DNA from: Streptantibioticus cattleyicolor NRRL 8057 = DSM 46488
Lineage (GTDB): Bacteria; Actinomycetota; Actinomycetes; Streptomycetales; Streptomycetaceae
DNA length: 64,000 nucleotides
Direction of reading: 5' to 3'
NCBI RefSeq assembly: GCF_000240165.1
Contig: NC_017586.1
Coordinates: 2,604,001 to 2,668,000, forward strand
Part shown: in pieces, positions 33,539 to 42,499 of the stretch
How the letters are laid out: each line of letters starts with the position of its first letter
Position numbering within the stretch: position 1 is the stretch's first letter
Program-made: the position numbers and the translations under genes
The notes under the pieces: model-generated
What the model was told of the DNA's origin: nothing
Databases searched by the model: none
The model's input: the letters and a program-made list of their open reading frames with translations, nothing else

Positions 33539-34873
33539 TCAGGCGGTGACCAGGCCCCGCCGCCGTACGGCCGCCGCGTACACCTCCGCCGTGGCCGCCG
33601 CCACCGAGCCCCAGCCGAAGCCCTGGGCGTGCGCGTGGGCGCCGGCGCCGAGACGTTCGCCGAGGCCGGGTTCGTCCACGAAGCGGCGCAGCGCGCGGGC
33701 GTAGTCGGCCGGGTCGTGACCGGGGACGAGGACCCCGCTGTGCCCGTCGCGCACCGCCACCGGAAGCCCGCCGACGGCCGCCGCGACCACCGGCGTCGCG
33801 CACGCCTGCGCCTCGATGGCCACCAGCCCGAACGACTCGTTGTACGACGGCATCACCAGCACGCTCGCCGCGCGGTACCAGTCGGCGAGGGTGTCCTGGT
33901 CGACCGGGGGACGGAACCGTACGACGTCGGCGATGCCGAGCCGCGCGGCCAGCTTCTGCAGCCCCTCCGGCTTGGCCAGGCCGCTGCCGCTCGGCCCGCC
34001 GACCACCGGCACCACCAGCCGCTCGCGCAGCTTCGGGTCGTCCGCGAGCAGCAGCGCGACCGCGCGCAGCAGGATGTCGGGGGCCTTCAGCGGCTGTATG
34101 CGCCCGGCGAAGAGCGGGATCACCGCGTGCTGCGGCAGGCCGAGACGGGCCCGGGCGGCGGCGCGGCCGTCGGCCGGACGGAACCGGTCGAGGTTGACCC
34201 CGGGGTGGACGACGGCGACCTTGGAGCGGGGGGCGTCGTAGTGGCGGACGAGTTCGGCGGCCTCGTCGTCGGTGTTGGCGATCAGCCGGTCGGCCGCCTC
34301 GACGATCTGCGTCTCGCCGATGACCCGGGCCGCGGGCTCGGGCGTGTCGCCCTCGGCGAGCGCGGCGTTCTTGACCTTGGCCATGGTGTGCATGGCGTGC
34401 ACCAGGGGGACGCCCCAGCGCTGGGCGGCGAGCCAGCCGACGTGGCCGGAGAGCCAGTAGTGGGAGTGCACCAGGTCGTAGTGGCCGGGCCGTTGGGACG
34501 CCTCGGCCTGCATCACGCCGTGGGTGAAGGCGCACAGCTGGGCCGGGAGGTCCTCCTTGGCGAGCCCTTCGTAGGGGCCGGCGTCCACGTGCCGGACGAT
34601 CACCCCGGGGGCCAGTTCGACCCGTGGCGGCAGGCCGCCGGTGGTGGCCCGGGTGAAGATCTCGACCTCGATGCCGGTCTCGGCGAGGCGCTTGGCCAGC
34701 TCCACGATGTAGACGTTCATGCCGCCGGCGTCACCGGTGCCGGGCTGGTGCAACGGCGAGGTGTGGACGCTGAGCATGGCCACCCGGCGGACGCCGCCGC
34801 CCCGGCGCAGCCGCCTGGGGGTCCCGTGGCCGCGGACCCGTCTCCCGCCCAGGCGGGACACGTACTGGCTCAC
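33539..34873 (-). CDS. mshA: D-inositol-3-phosphate glycosyltransferase (mycothiol step 1)
   Basis: 444 aa GT4-family enzyme. UDP-GlcNAc/acceptor loop [63 protein letters not shown] and the retaining GT motif [20 protein letters not shown] are all as in MshA. It makes GlcNAc-inositol phosphate, the first step of mycothiol, the thiol buffer of actinobacteria. An Arg/Gly-rich N-terminal extension of about 30 residues precedes the domain. GTG 34873 has GGAGG upstream. Confidence 0.95.
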   Translation of the reverse strand: MSQYVSRLGGRRVRGHGTPRRLRRGGGVRRVAMLSVHTSPLHQPGTGDAGGMNVYIVELAKRLAETGIEVEIFTRATTGGLPPRVELAPGVIVRHVDAGPYEGLAKEDLPAQLCAFTHGVMQAEASQRPGHYDLVHSHYWLSGHVGWLAAQRWGVPLVHAMHTMAKVKNAALAEGDTPEPAARVIGETQIVEAADRLIANTDDEAAELVRHYDAPRSKVAVVHPGVNLDRFRPADGRAAARARLGLPQHAVIPLFAGRIQPLKAPDILLRAVALLLADDPKLRERLVVPVVGGPSGSGLAKPEGLQKLAARLGIADVVRFRPPVDQDTLADWYRAASVLVMPSYNESFGLVAIEAQACATPVVAAAVGGLPVAVRDGHSGVLVPGHDPADYARALRRFVDEPGLGERLGAGAHAHAQGFGWGSVAAATAEVYAAAVRRRGLVTA

Positions 34874-35348
34874 CGCGCTGCCTCCTTCTTCGCTCGGCTG
34901 TGCCGTCTCCGCGTGCGTTCCTCGGCGCCTCCGCGCGCGTCGCCGTGCCGTGCGCGTCCGCGATGCCGCGTGCGCCCACCCTGCTCAGGCGTGCGAGTGC
35001 CCCGTTCCCCTGTGTGCAACCGGGGAGGGTGGCGGGGCATTTCCGCTTTGCCAAAGCGTTATCCCCCCGCGGGACGGAGCATGGCCCCCGGGGCTACGCC
35101 GCCGCGCCCGGATCCCCGGGGCTCCGCCCGGGAGGGGGGGTGCGGGGCTGCGCCCCGACGACGGGCGGGGCGGAGGCCGGGCGGCCGGAGCCGTGTGCTG
35201 GCGGGATGCCGGGGGTTGCGCGGCCGCGTGCTGGCGAGGGGGCGCGGGGCCACGCCACGGGGTGGCACGAGCCGGAGCCGGGGCGGCGGGCCGCCGGGGA
35301 ACGGGGCGGGCAACGGCGCCCTTCGTCTCGGGGGAGGGCGGGGGGATT
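34874..35348. repeat. GC-rich intergenic DNA with small hairpins
   Basis: This 475-bp stretch between mshA and the methyltransferase has no supported gene. It holds GGGGCTGCGCCCC (35144-35156), also found at 6105-6117, and many short CGG/CCG dyads. Confidence 0.4.
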
Positions 35349-35354
35349 TACAGT
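35349..35354 (+). promoter_or_regulatory. -10 box TACAGT, leaderless-type promoter
   Basis: TACAGT ends 7 nt before ATG 35362 within an A/T-richer patch (GGGATTTACAGTTCATCG). No Shine-Dalgarno sequence precedes the ATG. Confidence 0.55.
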
Positions 35355-35361
35355 TCATCGC

Positions 35362-36216
35362 ATGTCCGTCCGTGTTCCGCCGCAGCGTCGTCCCGTGGGG
35401 AGTGTGACGCGCGGCACGACCAATCCGAATCGGCTGCGGCGGATGGATCGCTGGATCGTGGCCGCGTACGGCGGGCGGTTGCGGGGGGCGGCCGATCCGG
35501 TGGCGGTGGATCTGGGGTACGGCGCGGCGCCGTGGACGGCGGTGGAGTTGCTGGGGCGGTTGCGGACCGTCCGGGCGGACGCCGAGGTGGTCGGGGTGGA
35601 GATAGACCCGGCACGGGTGGCCGCCGCCGCCCCGTACGCCCGGGCGGGGCTGACGTTCGCGCACGGCGGGTTCGAGGTGCCGTTGCCGCGGGGGCGCCGG
35701 CCGGCGCTGATCCGGGCCGCGAACGTGTTGCGCCAGTACGACGAGGGCCAGGTCGCCGAGGTGTGGGCGCGGTTGCGGGAGCGGCTGGCGCCGGGCGGGG
35801 TGCTGGTCGAGGGGACGTGCGACGAGATAGGCCGGCGTCACGTGTGGGTGGCGATCGGTCCGGAGGGGCCGCGCACGGTGACGTTCGCCACTCGGCTCGG
35901 TTCGCTGGTCCGCCCGTCCGACCTGGCCGAGCGGCTGCCGAAGGCGCTGATCCACCGGAACGTCCCGGGAGAGCCGATCCACGCGTTCCTGGCCGGTTTC
36001 GATCACGCCTGGTCGGCGGCGGCGCCGTTCGCCGCGTTGGGGGCGCGGCAGCGCTGGATCCGTTCCGTCCAGGCGTTGCGGGCGGCCGGCTGGCCGGTCA
36101 CCGACGGGCCGGCGCGGTGGCGGCAGGGCGAGGTGACGGTGCGGTGGGACGCGGTGGCGCCGGGCGCGCGGGGCTGTCGTTTTCCGGGGGTTGGTGGGAC
36201 CATCCGCGTCATGTGA
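35362..36216 (+). CDS. Class I SAM-dependent methyltransferase
   Basis: 284 aa. Motif I is AVDLGYGAAPWTAVELLGRL, motif II VVGVEIDPARVAAAAPYARA, and ALIRAANVLRQYDEGQVAEV with LAPGGVLVEGTCDE gives later motifs of the Rossmann methyltransferase fold. The Cys/His content gives no clue to the acceptor. The conserved position between mshA and the NlpC gene in Streptomyces suggests a core role. Leaderless-type start at 35362. Confidence 0.82.
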   Translation: MSVRVPPQRRPVGSVTRGTTNPNRLRRMDRWIVAAYGGRLRGAADPVAVDLGYGAAPWTAVELLGRLRTVRADAEVVGVEIDPARVAAAAPYARAGLTFAHGGFEVPLPRGRRPALIRAANVLRQYDEGQVAEVWARLRERLAPGGVLVEGTCDEIGRRHVWVAIGPEGPRTVTFATRLGSLVRPSDLAERLPKALIHRNVPGEPIHAFLAGFDHAWSAAAPFAALGARQRWIRSVQALRAAGWPVTDGPARWRQGEVTVRWDAVAPGARGCRFPGVGGTIRVM

Positions 36217-36247
36217 CGACCCGTCAGCTCTTGCGGAGGTGGGCGTG

Positions 36248-37291
36248 GTGCGGGTGCGGGGTGCGGTGGTGGCGTCCACGACGGTGCTGGCCTGCGTGGC
36301 CGGGCTCGCGGCGGGACCGGGGCAGGGGCAGGCGCTGGCCGCGCGGCCACGGACGATCGCCGACGTCCGCGCCGCCACCGACCGGCTGTACCGGCAGGCG
36401 GAGGTGGCCACCGAGGCGTACGACGCGGCGACCGAGCAGGTGGAACGGCAGCAACGGGACCTGGTGGCACTCGCCCGCGCGGTGGTCGCCGCGCAGGCGG
36501 ACGCCGACCGGCTCACCCGGCGCCTCGGCGCGCTGGCCGCGGCCCGTTACCGTGCCGGGGCCGGACTCCCCGCCGGGGCCGGGCTGTTGCTCGCCACCGA
36601 CCCGGAATCGTTCCTGGACGCGGCGGGCGTGGCCGAGCAGGGCGCCCGCGCCACCGAGGCGGCCGTGCTCCAACTGAGGCGGAAACAGCGCGACTTGGCG
36701 GCGTACGCCCATGCCGCGACGACGGGCTGGGAGCGGTTGACCGCGCAGCGACGCCGCCGGGCCGACGCCAGGCGCGAGGTGGAGTCACGGCTGCGGCAGG
36801 CCGAGGCGCTGCTGGCCACGTTGCGGGCGCGGGACCGGCAACGGCTGCGGGAGGCGGAGGACGAGGCGGCGTACCAGGCGCAGACGGCGTGGCTGCGCGG
36901 CGCCGCCGGGGCCCGGCCGGACCTGGACGCGGGAGGGGCCGGCGCCCTCGCCGCCCGCGCGGTGGCCTTCGCCACGGCGCAGCTCGGCAAGGCGTACCAG
37001 TGGGGGGCGCAGGGACCGGACAGCTACGACTGCTCCGGGCTCACCGAGATGGCCTGGGCCGCGGCCGGGGTCACCATCCCGCGGACGTCCCAGGAGCAGT
37101 GGGCCGGCCTGCCGCACGTCCCGCTCGACCGGCTGCGCCCCGGCGACCTCGTCATCTACTACCCGGACGCCGGCCACGTCGCCCTCTACGTCGGCGGCGG
37201 CGCCGTCATCCAGGCCCCCCGCCCCGGCCGCCCCGTCTCCCTGGCCGGCGCCGGCTCCATGCCGATCCTGGGGGCGGTCCGCCCTGGTTGA
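36248..37291 (+). CDS. Secreted NlpC/P60 (C40) peptidoglycan endopeptidase
   Basis: 347 aa if started at GTG 36248 (GGAGG 8 nt upstream; GTG 36245 and 36239 are alternatives). Signal peptide VVASTTVLACVAGLAAGPG. A long coiled coil (about residues 40-220, with RQQRDLVALARAVVAAQADA and RRRRADARREVESRLRQAEA) leads to the catalytic domain: QWGAQGPDSYDCSGLTEMAW with the Cys, PGDLVIYYPDAGHVALYVGG with the His, and AVIQAPRPG. These enzymes cut D-Glu/mDAP links in wall peptides, and the coiled coil holds them inactive (as in RipA-like proteins). It follows the methyltransferase closely. Confidence 0.92.
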   Translation: MRVRGAVVASTTVLACVAGLAAGPGQGQALAARPRTIADVRAATDRLYRQAEVATEAYDAATEQVERQQRDLVALARAVVAAQADADRLTRRLGALAAARYRAGAGLPAGAGLLLATDPESFLDAAGVAEQGARATEAAVLQLRRKQRDLAAYAHAATTGWERLTAQRRRRADARREVESRLRQAEALLATLRARDRQRLREAEDEAAYQAQTAWLRGAAGARPDLDAGGAGALAARAVAFATAQLGKAYQWGAQGPDSYDCSGLTEMAWAAAGVTIPRTSQEQWAGLPHVPLDRLRPGDLVIYYPDAGHVALYVGGGAVIQAPRPGRPVSLAGAGSMPILGAVRPG

Positions 37292-37644
37292 GGGGTGCGC
37301 CGGGGGCGGCCCCGGGAGGTGCAGGCCGGGGTGCGGGGACGCCGCCGGGGCGGGAGACGCGTCGGGCGGCCCCGGGCGCGTGAGGGGGGTCACTCGGGGG
37401 GCTCCCGGAGGGCTCCGGGGGGCGTGATCTGCGTCATGTCCAGATCAGCATGGGTACCCAAAAATCCCCTTGTCACGAGCGCATATGCCACGGGCCTGGT
37501 GCCAAGTGGCTCTCCCGCGCTTCGGGGAAGTGCCGCTATGGTCGCCTGGCAGTGCCGGTGTGGGACCGCGGAGGGGTCCGGTGGCCGGCCGGGCGGCGCC
37601 GTCACGGTGACCGCCACGCCCTCGGGGGAGGGAAGGAAGCAGTC
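37292..37644. other. Structured leader region upstream of PP2C regulator
   Basis: 353 bp without a gene. The second half is unusual: A/T-richer CCCAAAAATCCCCTTGTCAC, then GCCACGGGCCTGGTGCCAAG and TCTCCCGCGCTTCGGGGA (stem TCCC/GGGA with a GCGCTTCG loop), then GTGCCGCTATGGTCGCC, where TATGGT could be a -10. It looks like a conserved regulatory segment rather than random GC-rich spacer; I cannot assign it to a known riboswitch. Confidence 0.4.
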
Positions 37645-39063
37645 ATGTCCGCTACCGGGCGGTCCACCGACCGGCAGTCAGACCACGTCCAGGCGGTCGC
37701 GTCCGACCAGCGCGCCGCCGTCCGTACGGCACCGGTGCCGACACAGACCCAGGCACCGGCATCGGCCGGCGTCACCGCGGTGATCCCGGACGCGGACCGG
37801 GGCACCCGCGCGGTGACCGACCACGCCGGGGGCTGGGCCATGCCCCGGCCCGCCACGCCCGGCCTGCCCGCGCAGCGCGGGGCCGCCGTGCCGTTCACGC
37901 TGCTGGTGATCGGCGAGGATCCCACGAGTTCGTTCGCCGAACCGCAGTTGCAGGACGCGGCCGGCAACCGGGTCCGCATCCGGCGCGCCCGCAACCTCAC
38001 CGAGGCCGACCGCCTGCTCACCGACGACGTGACCTGCGTCCTGCTCGACCTGGACCTCGACCACCCGGGCCCGGACGACCTCGCCGTGCTGCGCGAGGTG
38101 CTGCGCATGGCCCCGAACACCGCCGTGCTCGCGCTGGCCGGAGGCGAGGCCGACGCCGAGCTGGCCGCCGAGGCGGTACGCGTCGGCGCCCAGGACTACC
38201 TCTTCCGCGACGAACTGGACAGCTCGCTGCTCAACCGGGCCATGCGCTACGCCGTGGAACGCAAACGCGCCGACCGCGCCCAGCGCCAGCTCACCGAGAC
38301 CCGGCTGCGCCACCAGGAGAACGCCCGGCTCGAACGCGGCCTGCTGCCCACCCCGCTGCTCGACGGCGCCGACGATCTGCGGTTCGCCGCCCGCTACCGT
38401 CCCGGCCGCAGCCGCGCGTTGCTCGGCGGTGACTTCTACGACGTCGTCCGCACCCCGGACGGCACCGTGCACGCGATGATCGGCGACGTGTGCGGACACG
38501 GCCCGGACGAGGCCGCGCTCGGCGTCGAACTGCGCATCGCCTGGCGGGCGTTGACGCTGGCCGGGCTCAGCGGCGACCGGCTGCTCGGCACGTTGCAGCA
38601 GGTGCTGGAGAACGAACGGGCCGACGAGGAGATCTTCGCGACCCTGTGTGCCCTGGACATCACCCCCGACGGACGTCACGCCGATCTGTATCTGGCCGGC
38701 CACCCGGCGCCGTTGCTGCTGCGCCCGGACCGGCCGTGCGAGCTGGTGCGGTACGAGCCCGGCGGGCCGGCGCTCGGGCTGCTGCCGCAGGCGGAATGGG
38801 GCTGCGGGCGGATCGGGCTGGGCGAGCGCTGGAGCCTGCTGCTCTACACCGACGGGCTGATCGAGGGCCGCGTCGGCCAGGGCACCGCCCGGCTCGGCAC
38901 CGAGGGCATGATCGAGCTGATCGACGACGGCCTCGGCGCCGGGCTGCGCGGCGAGGAACTGCTGGACTCCGCGGTGACCGAGGTGCGCAGGCTCAACGGC
39001 GGCGAGCTGACGGACGACGTGGCCGTGGTGCTCCTGGAGCGCACGGCGCCCGCCCCCGCCTGA
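37645..39063 (+). CDS. Receiver-domain PP2C (SpoIIE-type) Ser/Thr phosphatase
   Basis: 472 aa from ATG 37645, preceded by GGAAGGAAG. A disordered 80-residue N-terminus, a receiver domain (LLVIGEDPTSSF, CVLLDLDLDHPGPDDLAVL with the phospho-Asp, VRVGAQDYLFRDEL), a coiled linker (ERKRADRAQRQLTETRLRHQ), then the PP2C/SpoIIE domain: LLGGDFYDVV, GDVCGHGPDEAALGVELRIA, LYTDGLIEGR and ELTDDVAVVLLER. Metal-binding Asp residues are all present. Such RsbU-like proteins dephosphorylate anti-anti-sigma factors to control stress sigma factors. The partner kinase is not in the window. Confidence 0.93.
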   Translation: MSATGRSTDRQSDHVQAVASDQRAAVRTAPVPTQTQAPASAGVTAVIPDADRGTRAVTDHAGGWAMPRPATPGLPAQRGAAVPFTLLVIGEDPTSSFAEPQLQDAAGNRVRIRRARNLTEADRLLTDDVTCVLLDLDLDHPGPDDLAVLREVLRMAPNTAVLALAGGEADAELAAEAVRVGAQDYLFRDELDSSLLNRAMRYAVERKRADRAQRQLTETRLRHQENARLERGLLPTPLLDGADDLRFAARYRPGRSRALLGGDFYDVVRTPDGTVHAMIGDVCGHGPDEAALGVELRIAWRALTLAGLSGDRLLGTLQQVLENERADEEIFATLCALDITPDGRHADLYLAGHPAPLLLRPDRPCELVRYEPGGPALGLLPQAEWGCGRIGLGERWSLLLYTDGLIEGRVGQGTARLGTEGMIELIDDGLGAGLRGEELLDSAVTEVRRLNGGELTDDVAVVLLERTAPAPA

Positions 39064-39133
39064 CCCCGCACAGCCCGTCCCCGCGGCGCCATCGGCCCCC
39101 GCGCCCCGAGCGGCCTTGTCAGCCACGGCGGCG

Positions 39134-39169
39134 TCAGCGGCCTCAGTGGCCTCAGTGGCCTCAGCGGCG
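39134..39169. repeat. 9-bp tandem repeat TCAGYGGCC, four copies
   Basis: TCAGCGGCC, TCAGTGGCC, TCAGTGGCC and TCAGCGGCG follow each other without spacers and run across the stop codon of the minus-strand DUF2516 gene. Slippage would alter only its 3' flank or last residues. Confidence 0.7.
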
Positions 39170-39517
39170 GAACGGACCGTACGGGCCGTCGCTGCTGCTC
39201 CCCCGCCGGTAACCGCCGCCACGGCCGGAGACCTGCCGGAGGGCGGGGCGTACGTCCACCATGTACACGATGGTGGCGACCAGCCCGATCACCGGCAGGA
39301 ACGACAGCAGCGGGAATATGCCCATGACCAGGGCGGAGAGCCCCAGGATGACCAGCCAGAACGGCTTGGTCTTCTTGTCCGCCGCCCGGTACGCGTCCTC
39401 GCGGTGCACCGCCGCGTCGACGAAGGCCACCACACTGAAGACGAGCAGGGCCACGGACACCCAGCCGAGAATGTTGTAGAACCCCGCGATCAGCACGCCG
39501 TCCTCCACGTCGTCCAT
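39161..39517 (-). CDS. DUF2516 membrane protein
   Basis: 118 aa from ATG 39517 (GTG 39544 also possible). Three hydrophobic segments: LGWVSVALLVFSVVAFVDAA, FWLVILGLSALVMGIFPLLS and FLPVIGLVATIVYMV. The segment AYRAADKKTKPFWLVILGLS is diagnostic of DUF2516, found throughout actinobacteria. Cytoplasmic Arg/Gly-rich C-terminus. Function unknown. It is downstream of the HbhA-like and XRE genes on the same strand. Confidence 0.85.
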   Translation of the reverse strand: MDDVEDGVLIAGFYNILGWVSVALLVFSVVAFVDAAVHREDAYRAADKKTKPFWLVILGLSALVMGIFPLLSFLPVIGLVATIVYMVDVRPALRQVSGRGGGYRRGSSSDGPYGPFRR

Positions 39518-39625
39518 CGTGCCGGAGACCCCCGTCACCGCCACCGTAATGCGTCAACGAGCCGGGCACCCCGTCTGTGCCCGGCTCGCGGTATGACTTA
39601 TTCCCGCCGGACCCGGCGGGGGATC

Positions 39626-40189
39626 TCACTCGGCGGCGGGGGACTTCTTCGCCGGGGCGGACTTGCGGCCGGTGGCGGGCTTGCGGGCCGCGGAACCGTT
39701 TCCGCCGGAGGCGGAGGCCGGCTCGTCGGCGGCCGGGTCGGAGGCGGGCTCCGGCTCGATCGCGACCGCGATGTCCTCGACCTGCTCGGCGGCCTCGCCG
39801 CGCCAGCCGCGGACGGCCTCGCGGCCCCGGTCGACCAGCCCGTTGTAGGTCTCGCCGGCCTTGACGGCGTACTCGGCGGCGCGGCCGACCTGCTGGAGGG
39901 CGAAGCCCTGCGCGGTGTCGCGGAACTTGCGCAGGTCGAGTTCGACGCCGCCGATCGCCTCGGTGATCTTCGCCTGGATCTCCTTGGCCTGCTTGGTCAC
40001 CCGCTCCTGGACGACCTTGGGGTCGGCGGTCTTGAGCTTGTTGAGCCGCTCGGGGGCCTGGTCGCGCCACTTCTCCACCAGCGGCTGCACCTCGCGGAGC
40101 TTCTCCGCCGCGAGATCGACGGTGCCGGCCGCCGCGTACAGCGGGGTGGCGTCGGTCAGGGCCTTGCGTACGTTGTCGGTGATCGCCAT
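39626..40189 (-). CDS. Heparin-binding hemagglutinin-like coiled-coil protein
   Basis: 187 aa from ATG 40189. A long amphipathic coiled-coil (residues 1-125: DLAAEKLREVQPLVEKWRDQ, KVVQERVTKQAKEIQAKITE) is followed by an acidic linker and a Lys/Ala/Pro tail (KPATGRKSAPAKKSPAAE). This is the layout of HbhA: coiled coil plus Lys-rich C-terminus. In Mycobacterium HbhA is a surface adhesin; in Streptomyces the role is unknown and may involve nucleoid or membrane association. It follows the XRE gene by 62 bp, as in other Streptomyces. Confidence 0.82.
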   Translation of the reverse strand: MAITDNVRKALTDATPLYAAAGTVDLAAEKLREVQPLVEKWRDQAPERLNKLKTADPKVVQERVTKQAKEIQAKITEAIGGVELDLRKFRDTAQGFALQQVGRAAEYAVKAGETYNGLVDRGREAVRGWRGEAAEQVEDIAVAIEPEPASDPAADEPASASGGNGSAARKPATGRKSAPAKKSPAAE

Positions 40190-40251
40190 GAGGGTCCTCC
40201 GGTACGGAAAATGGCGTTACGGGTGGTCTGTGGGGTGACGCGGGACCGCGT

Positions 40252-40839
40252 TCACCGGGGGTCGGAGCCGGGGGCGCCCTTCGCGGGTATCGCGCGCCGC
40301 ACCCGGTTGCGCGCGGCGACCGTCTCGGCCACCGCGTCCGCCACGGCGTCGGCGACCTTGGCGGCGGCCTTCTTGGCGGACGTCCTGCGCGGGGTGGTGT
40401 TCTCCGGCGCGGGCGCCTTCTCCGGTGAGGCGGCCTCGTCCGGCGCCGGGGCGGGCCCGGCCTCCTCGGCGGCGCCGGGAACCGACGCGCCCTCGGCCCC
40501 GTTCTCCTTGCGGAACGACTCGTAGATCTGGAGCAGCACCTGCTTCTGCCGCTCGTTGATCGACGCGTCGGTGAGGATGGCGGTGCGTACCTGGATGCCG
40601 TCCGGGTCCCGTTCGTCCAGGATCCCCGCCTGGACGTAGAGCGTCTCGGCGGAGATCCGCAGCGCCTTGGCGAGCTGCTGCAGGATGTCGGCGCTCGGCT
40701 TGCGCAGCCCGCGCTCGATCTGGCTCAGGTACGGGTTGGACACCCCGGCCGCGTCCGCGAGCTGACGCAGCGACAACTGCGCGTTGCGGCGCTGCTCGCG
40801 CAGGTACTCGCCGAGGCTTCCGACATTCAGTGACGCCAT
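40252..40839 (-). CDS. XRE-family HTH regulator with Lys/Ala tail
   Basis: 195 aa from ATG 40839. The Cro/C1 HTH spans residues 7-62: SLGEYLREQRRNAQLSLRQL, ADAAGVSNPYLSQIERGLRK, PSADILQQLAKALRISAETL. After ILTDASINERQKQVLLQIYE a Pro/Glu/Ala-rich and then basic disordered tail follows. It probably autoregulates through the perfect palindrome at 40869-40889. Co-oriented with the HbhA-like gene. A start further upstream is rejected because no coding bias is seen there. Confidence 0.9.
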   Translation of the reverse strand: MASLNVGSLGEYLREQRRNAQLSLRQLADAAGVSNPYLSQIERGLRKPSADILQQLAKALRISAETLYVQAGILDERDPDGIQVRTAILTDASINERQKQVLLQIYESFRKENGAEGASVPGAAEEAGPAPAPDEAASPEKAPAPENTTPRRTSAKKAAAKVADAVADAVAETVAARNRVRRAIPAKGAPGSDPR

Positions 40840-40868
40840 GCCCCGACGGTGCCACGCCCTGCTAACTT

Positions 40869-40889
40869 TTGCAAGCACCCCGCTTGCAA
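40869..40889. promoter_or_regulatory. Perfect palindrome TTGCAAGC-N5-GCTTGCAA
   Basis: Arms 40869-40876 and 40882-40889, 30 bp upstream of the XRE gene. The arms also contain TTGCAA, which could be the -35 of that gene. A typical autoregulatory operator for a homodimeric HTH protein. Confidence 0.6.
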
Positions 40890-41169
40890 CCGTGTCGTTC
40901 CGGCCACGGCGACCGTGTGGTGACGCGCGGCGACAACGGTCACCACGGCCGGGGCGTATCGATGAGCCGAGCCCCCGCTCCGCACGGCTCGCCGCTTCAC
41001 GCCTGTCATGGTCGGCTTCGACAGGAAGGCCGAGCCGGGGGTGGGGGTGGCCCTGGGGTTGGTCGATGTCGAATGGGCTGACGGTGACGGAGGACCGCGC
41101 CGGTCCCCGCCGAGTGCGGTGCACCGGGTGGGCCGCCGGACAGGCACGTGATCTCGTGAAGGGCGGTGG

Positions 41170-42042
41170 GTGGACGTGGCTGCCGACTGGGAATGGGACG
41201 ACACGTTGTTCTCGGGCACAGCCGCCTACTACCGGCGTGGACGGCTCCCTTACGCCCCCGGGCTGACGGACGTGCTCGCCGAGGTTCTGACGCTTGACGG
41301 GCGAGGCCGTCTCATCGACGTGGGGTGCGGACCGGGCATCCTCGCCCTGAGTCTGGCGCACTTGTTCGGCGAGATCGTCGGCGTCGATCCGGACAGCGGA
41401 ATGATCGCCGAAGCCACTCGTGAAGCCGCCGAGCGCGGAGTGGCCGGGAAGGCGCAGTGGGTTCAGGCCCGGGCCGAGGATCTGCCGGCGGGTCTTGGAA
41501 CGTTCACCGTCGCGATCTTCGCCCAGTCCTTCCACTGGATGGATCGCGACCTGGTGGCGGCGACCACCCGGGAGATGCTCCAGCCCGGCGGGGCGCTGGT
41601 GCACGTCTCCGACGTGAAGACGCAGCCCCGAACCGTCGGCGGTCTTCCCCATCCGGCGGTGCCCTACGCGGCGATCGAGGATCTGGTCAGGCACTACCTC
41701 GGACCGGTCCGACGGGCCGGCCGGGGCTTGCTGCCGCGGGGAACGCCCGGCGGTGAGGCCGCGGTGCTCGCCCGGGCGGGGTTCGCCGGTCCTCAGCGCC
41801 ATGTCGTTCCCGGTGGGCAGGCGCTGGAACGCACGGGGGACGACGTCGTCGCGGGGGTGTTCTCGATGTCGTTCTCGGCTCCGCATCTCTTCGGCACGCG
41901 CCGCGTCGAATTCGAGGCAGACCTGCGCCGATTGCTGCGGGAGGTCTCCCCGGCGGACCGGTTCTCCGAACGTCAGCCGGGCACCGAGGTCTTCGTCTGG
42001 TGGAACGACCCCGCCGAACCGGCGCCTCCGCCGGCCACGTGA
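41170..42042 (+). CDS. Class I SAM-dependent methyltransferase (Methyltransf_11 type)
   Basis: 290 aa from GTG 41170 (GTG 41176 possible). Motif I is RLIDVGCGPGILALSLAHLF, motif II EIVGVDPDSGMIAEATREAA, then WVQARAEDLPAGLGTFTVAI, FAQSFHWMDRDLVAATTREM and LQPGGALVHVSD. This is the UbiE/Coq5-like clade. It borders the arsenic genes but has a single Cys, in motif I, and so lacks the Cys residues that bind arsenic in ArsM. A small-molecule O- or N-methyltransferase is more likely. Substrate unknown. Confidence 0.85.
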   Translation: MDVAADWEWDDTLFSGTAAYYRRGRLPYAPGLTDVLAEVLTLDGRGRLIDVGCGPGILALSLAHLFGEIVGVDPDSGMIAEATREAAERGVAGKAQWVQARAEDLPAGLGTFTVAIFAQSFHWMDRDLVAATTREMLQPGGALVHVSDVKTQPRTVGGLPHPAVPYAAIEDLVRHYLGPVRRAGRGLLPRGTPGGEAAVLARAGFAGPQRHVVPGGQALERTGDDVVAGVFSMSFSAPHLFGTRRVEFEADLRRLLREVSPADRFSERQPGTEVFVWWNDPAEPAPPPAT

Positions 42043-42079
42043 CCCTTCCGCGGAGGACAACTCAGGGCGGCGGCAGTTG

Positions 42080-42499
42080 TCACGCTCGGGGTTCGACACC
42101 GATTTCCGTGAGCAGGCCGCGGACGCGGTGTTCGATCTCGTCGCGGATCGGGCGGACGGCGTCGACGCCCTGGCCGGCGGGGTCGTCGAGTTTCCAGTCG
42201 AGGTAGCGCTTGCCGGGGAAGACGGGGCAGGCGTCCCCGCAGCCCATGGTGATCACCACGTCCGAGGACTCGGCTGCCTCCGTCGTGAGGATCTTCGGGG
42301 TCTCGGTGGAGATGTCGATGCCGACCTCCGCCATGGCTTCCACGACGGCCGGGTTGACCGTCCGGGCGGGGGAGGATCCGGCGGAGCGGACCTCGATGCG
42401 CCCCTTGCCGAGGTGCGTGAGGAAGGCGGCGCCCATCTGGGAGCGCCCGGCGTTGTGGACGCACACGAACAGCACCGAGGGCTTACGGGTTTCGGACAC
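42080..42499 (-). CDS. arsC: Arsenate reductase (low-MW phosphatase fold)
   Basis: 139 aa from GTG 42499. The PTPase loop CVHNAGR follows VLFVC (C-x5-R), and VITMGCGDACPVFPGKRYLD supplies the two further Cys used in thioredoxin- or mycothiol-coupled reduction, as in ArsC of the S. aureus class. It converts As(V) to As(III) for export by Acr3. It overlaps the acr3 stop by 17 bp and is last in arsR-acr3-arsC. Confidence 0.93.
   Translation of the reverse strand: MSETRKPSVLFVCVHNAGRSQMGAAFLTHLGKGRIEVRSAGSSPARTVNPAVVEAMAEVGIDISTETPKILTTEAAESSDVVITMGCGDACPVFPGKRYLDWKLDDPAGQGVDAVRPIRDEIEHRVRGLLTEIGVEPRA

Noticed and set aside
37460-37560. c-di-GMP (GEMM) riboswitch, because of GCCACGGGCCTG
   Set aside because: The GNRA tetraloop, its receptor and the conserved GGCAAACC part are absent.
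41170-42042. ArsM arsenite methyltransferase beside the ars operon
   Set aside because: Only one Cys, inside motif I; ArsM needs three or four Cys to bind arsenic.
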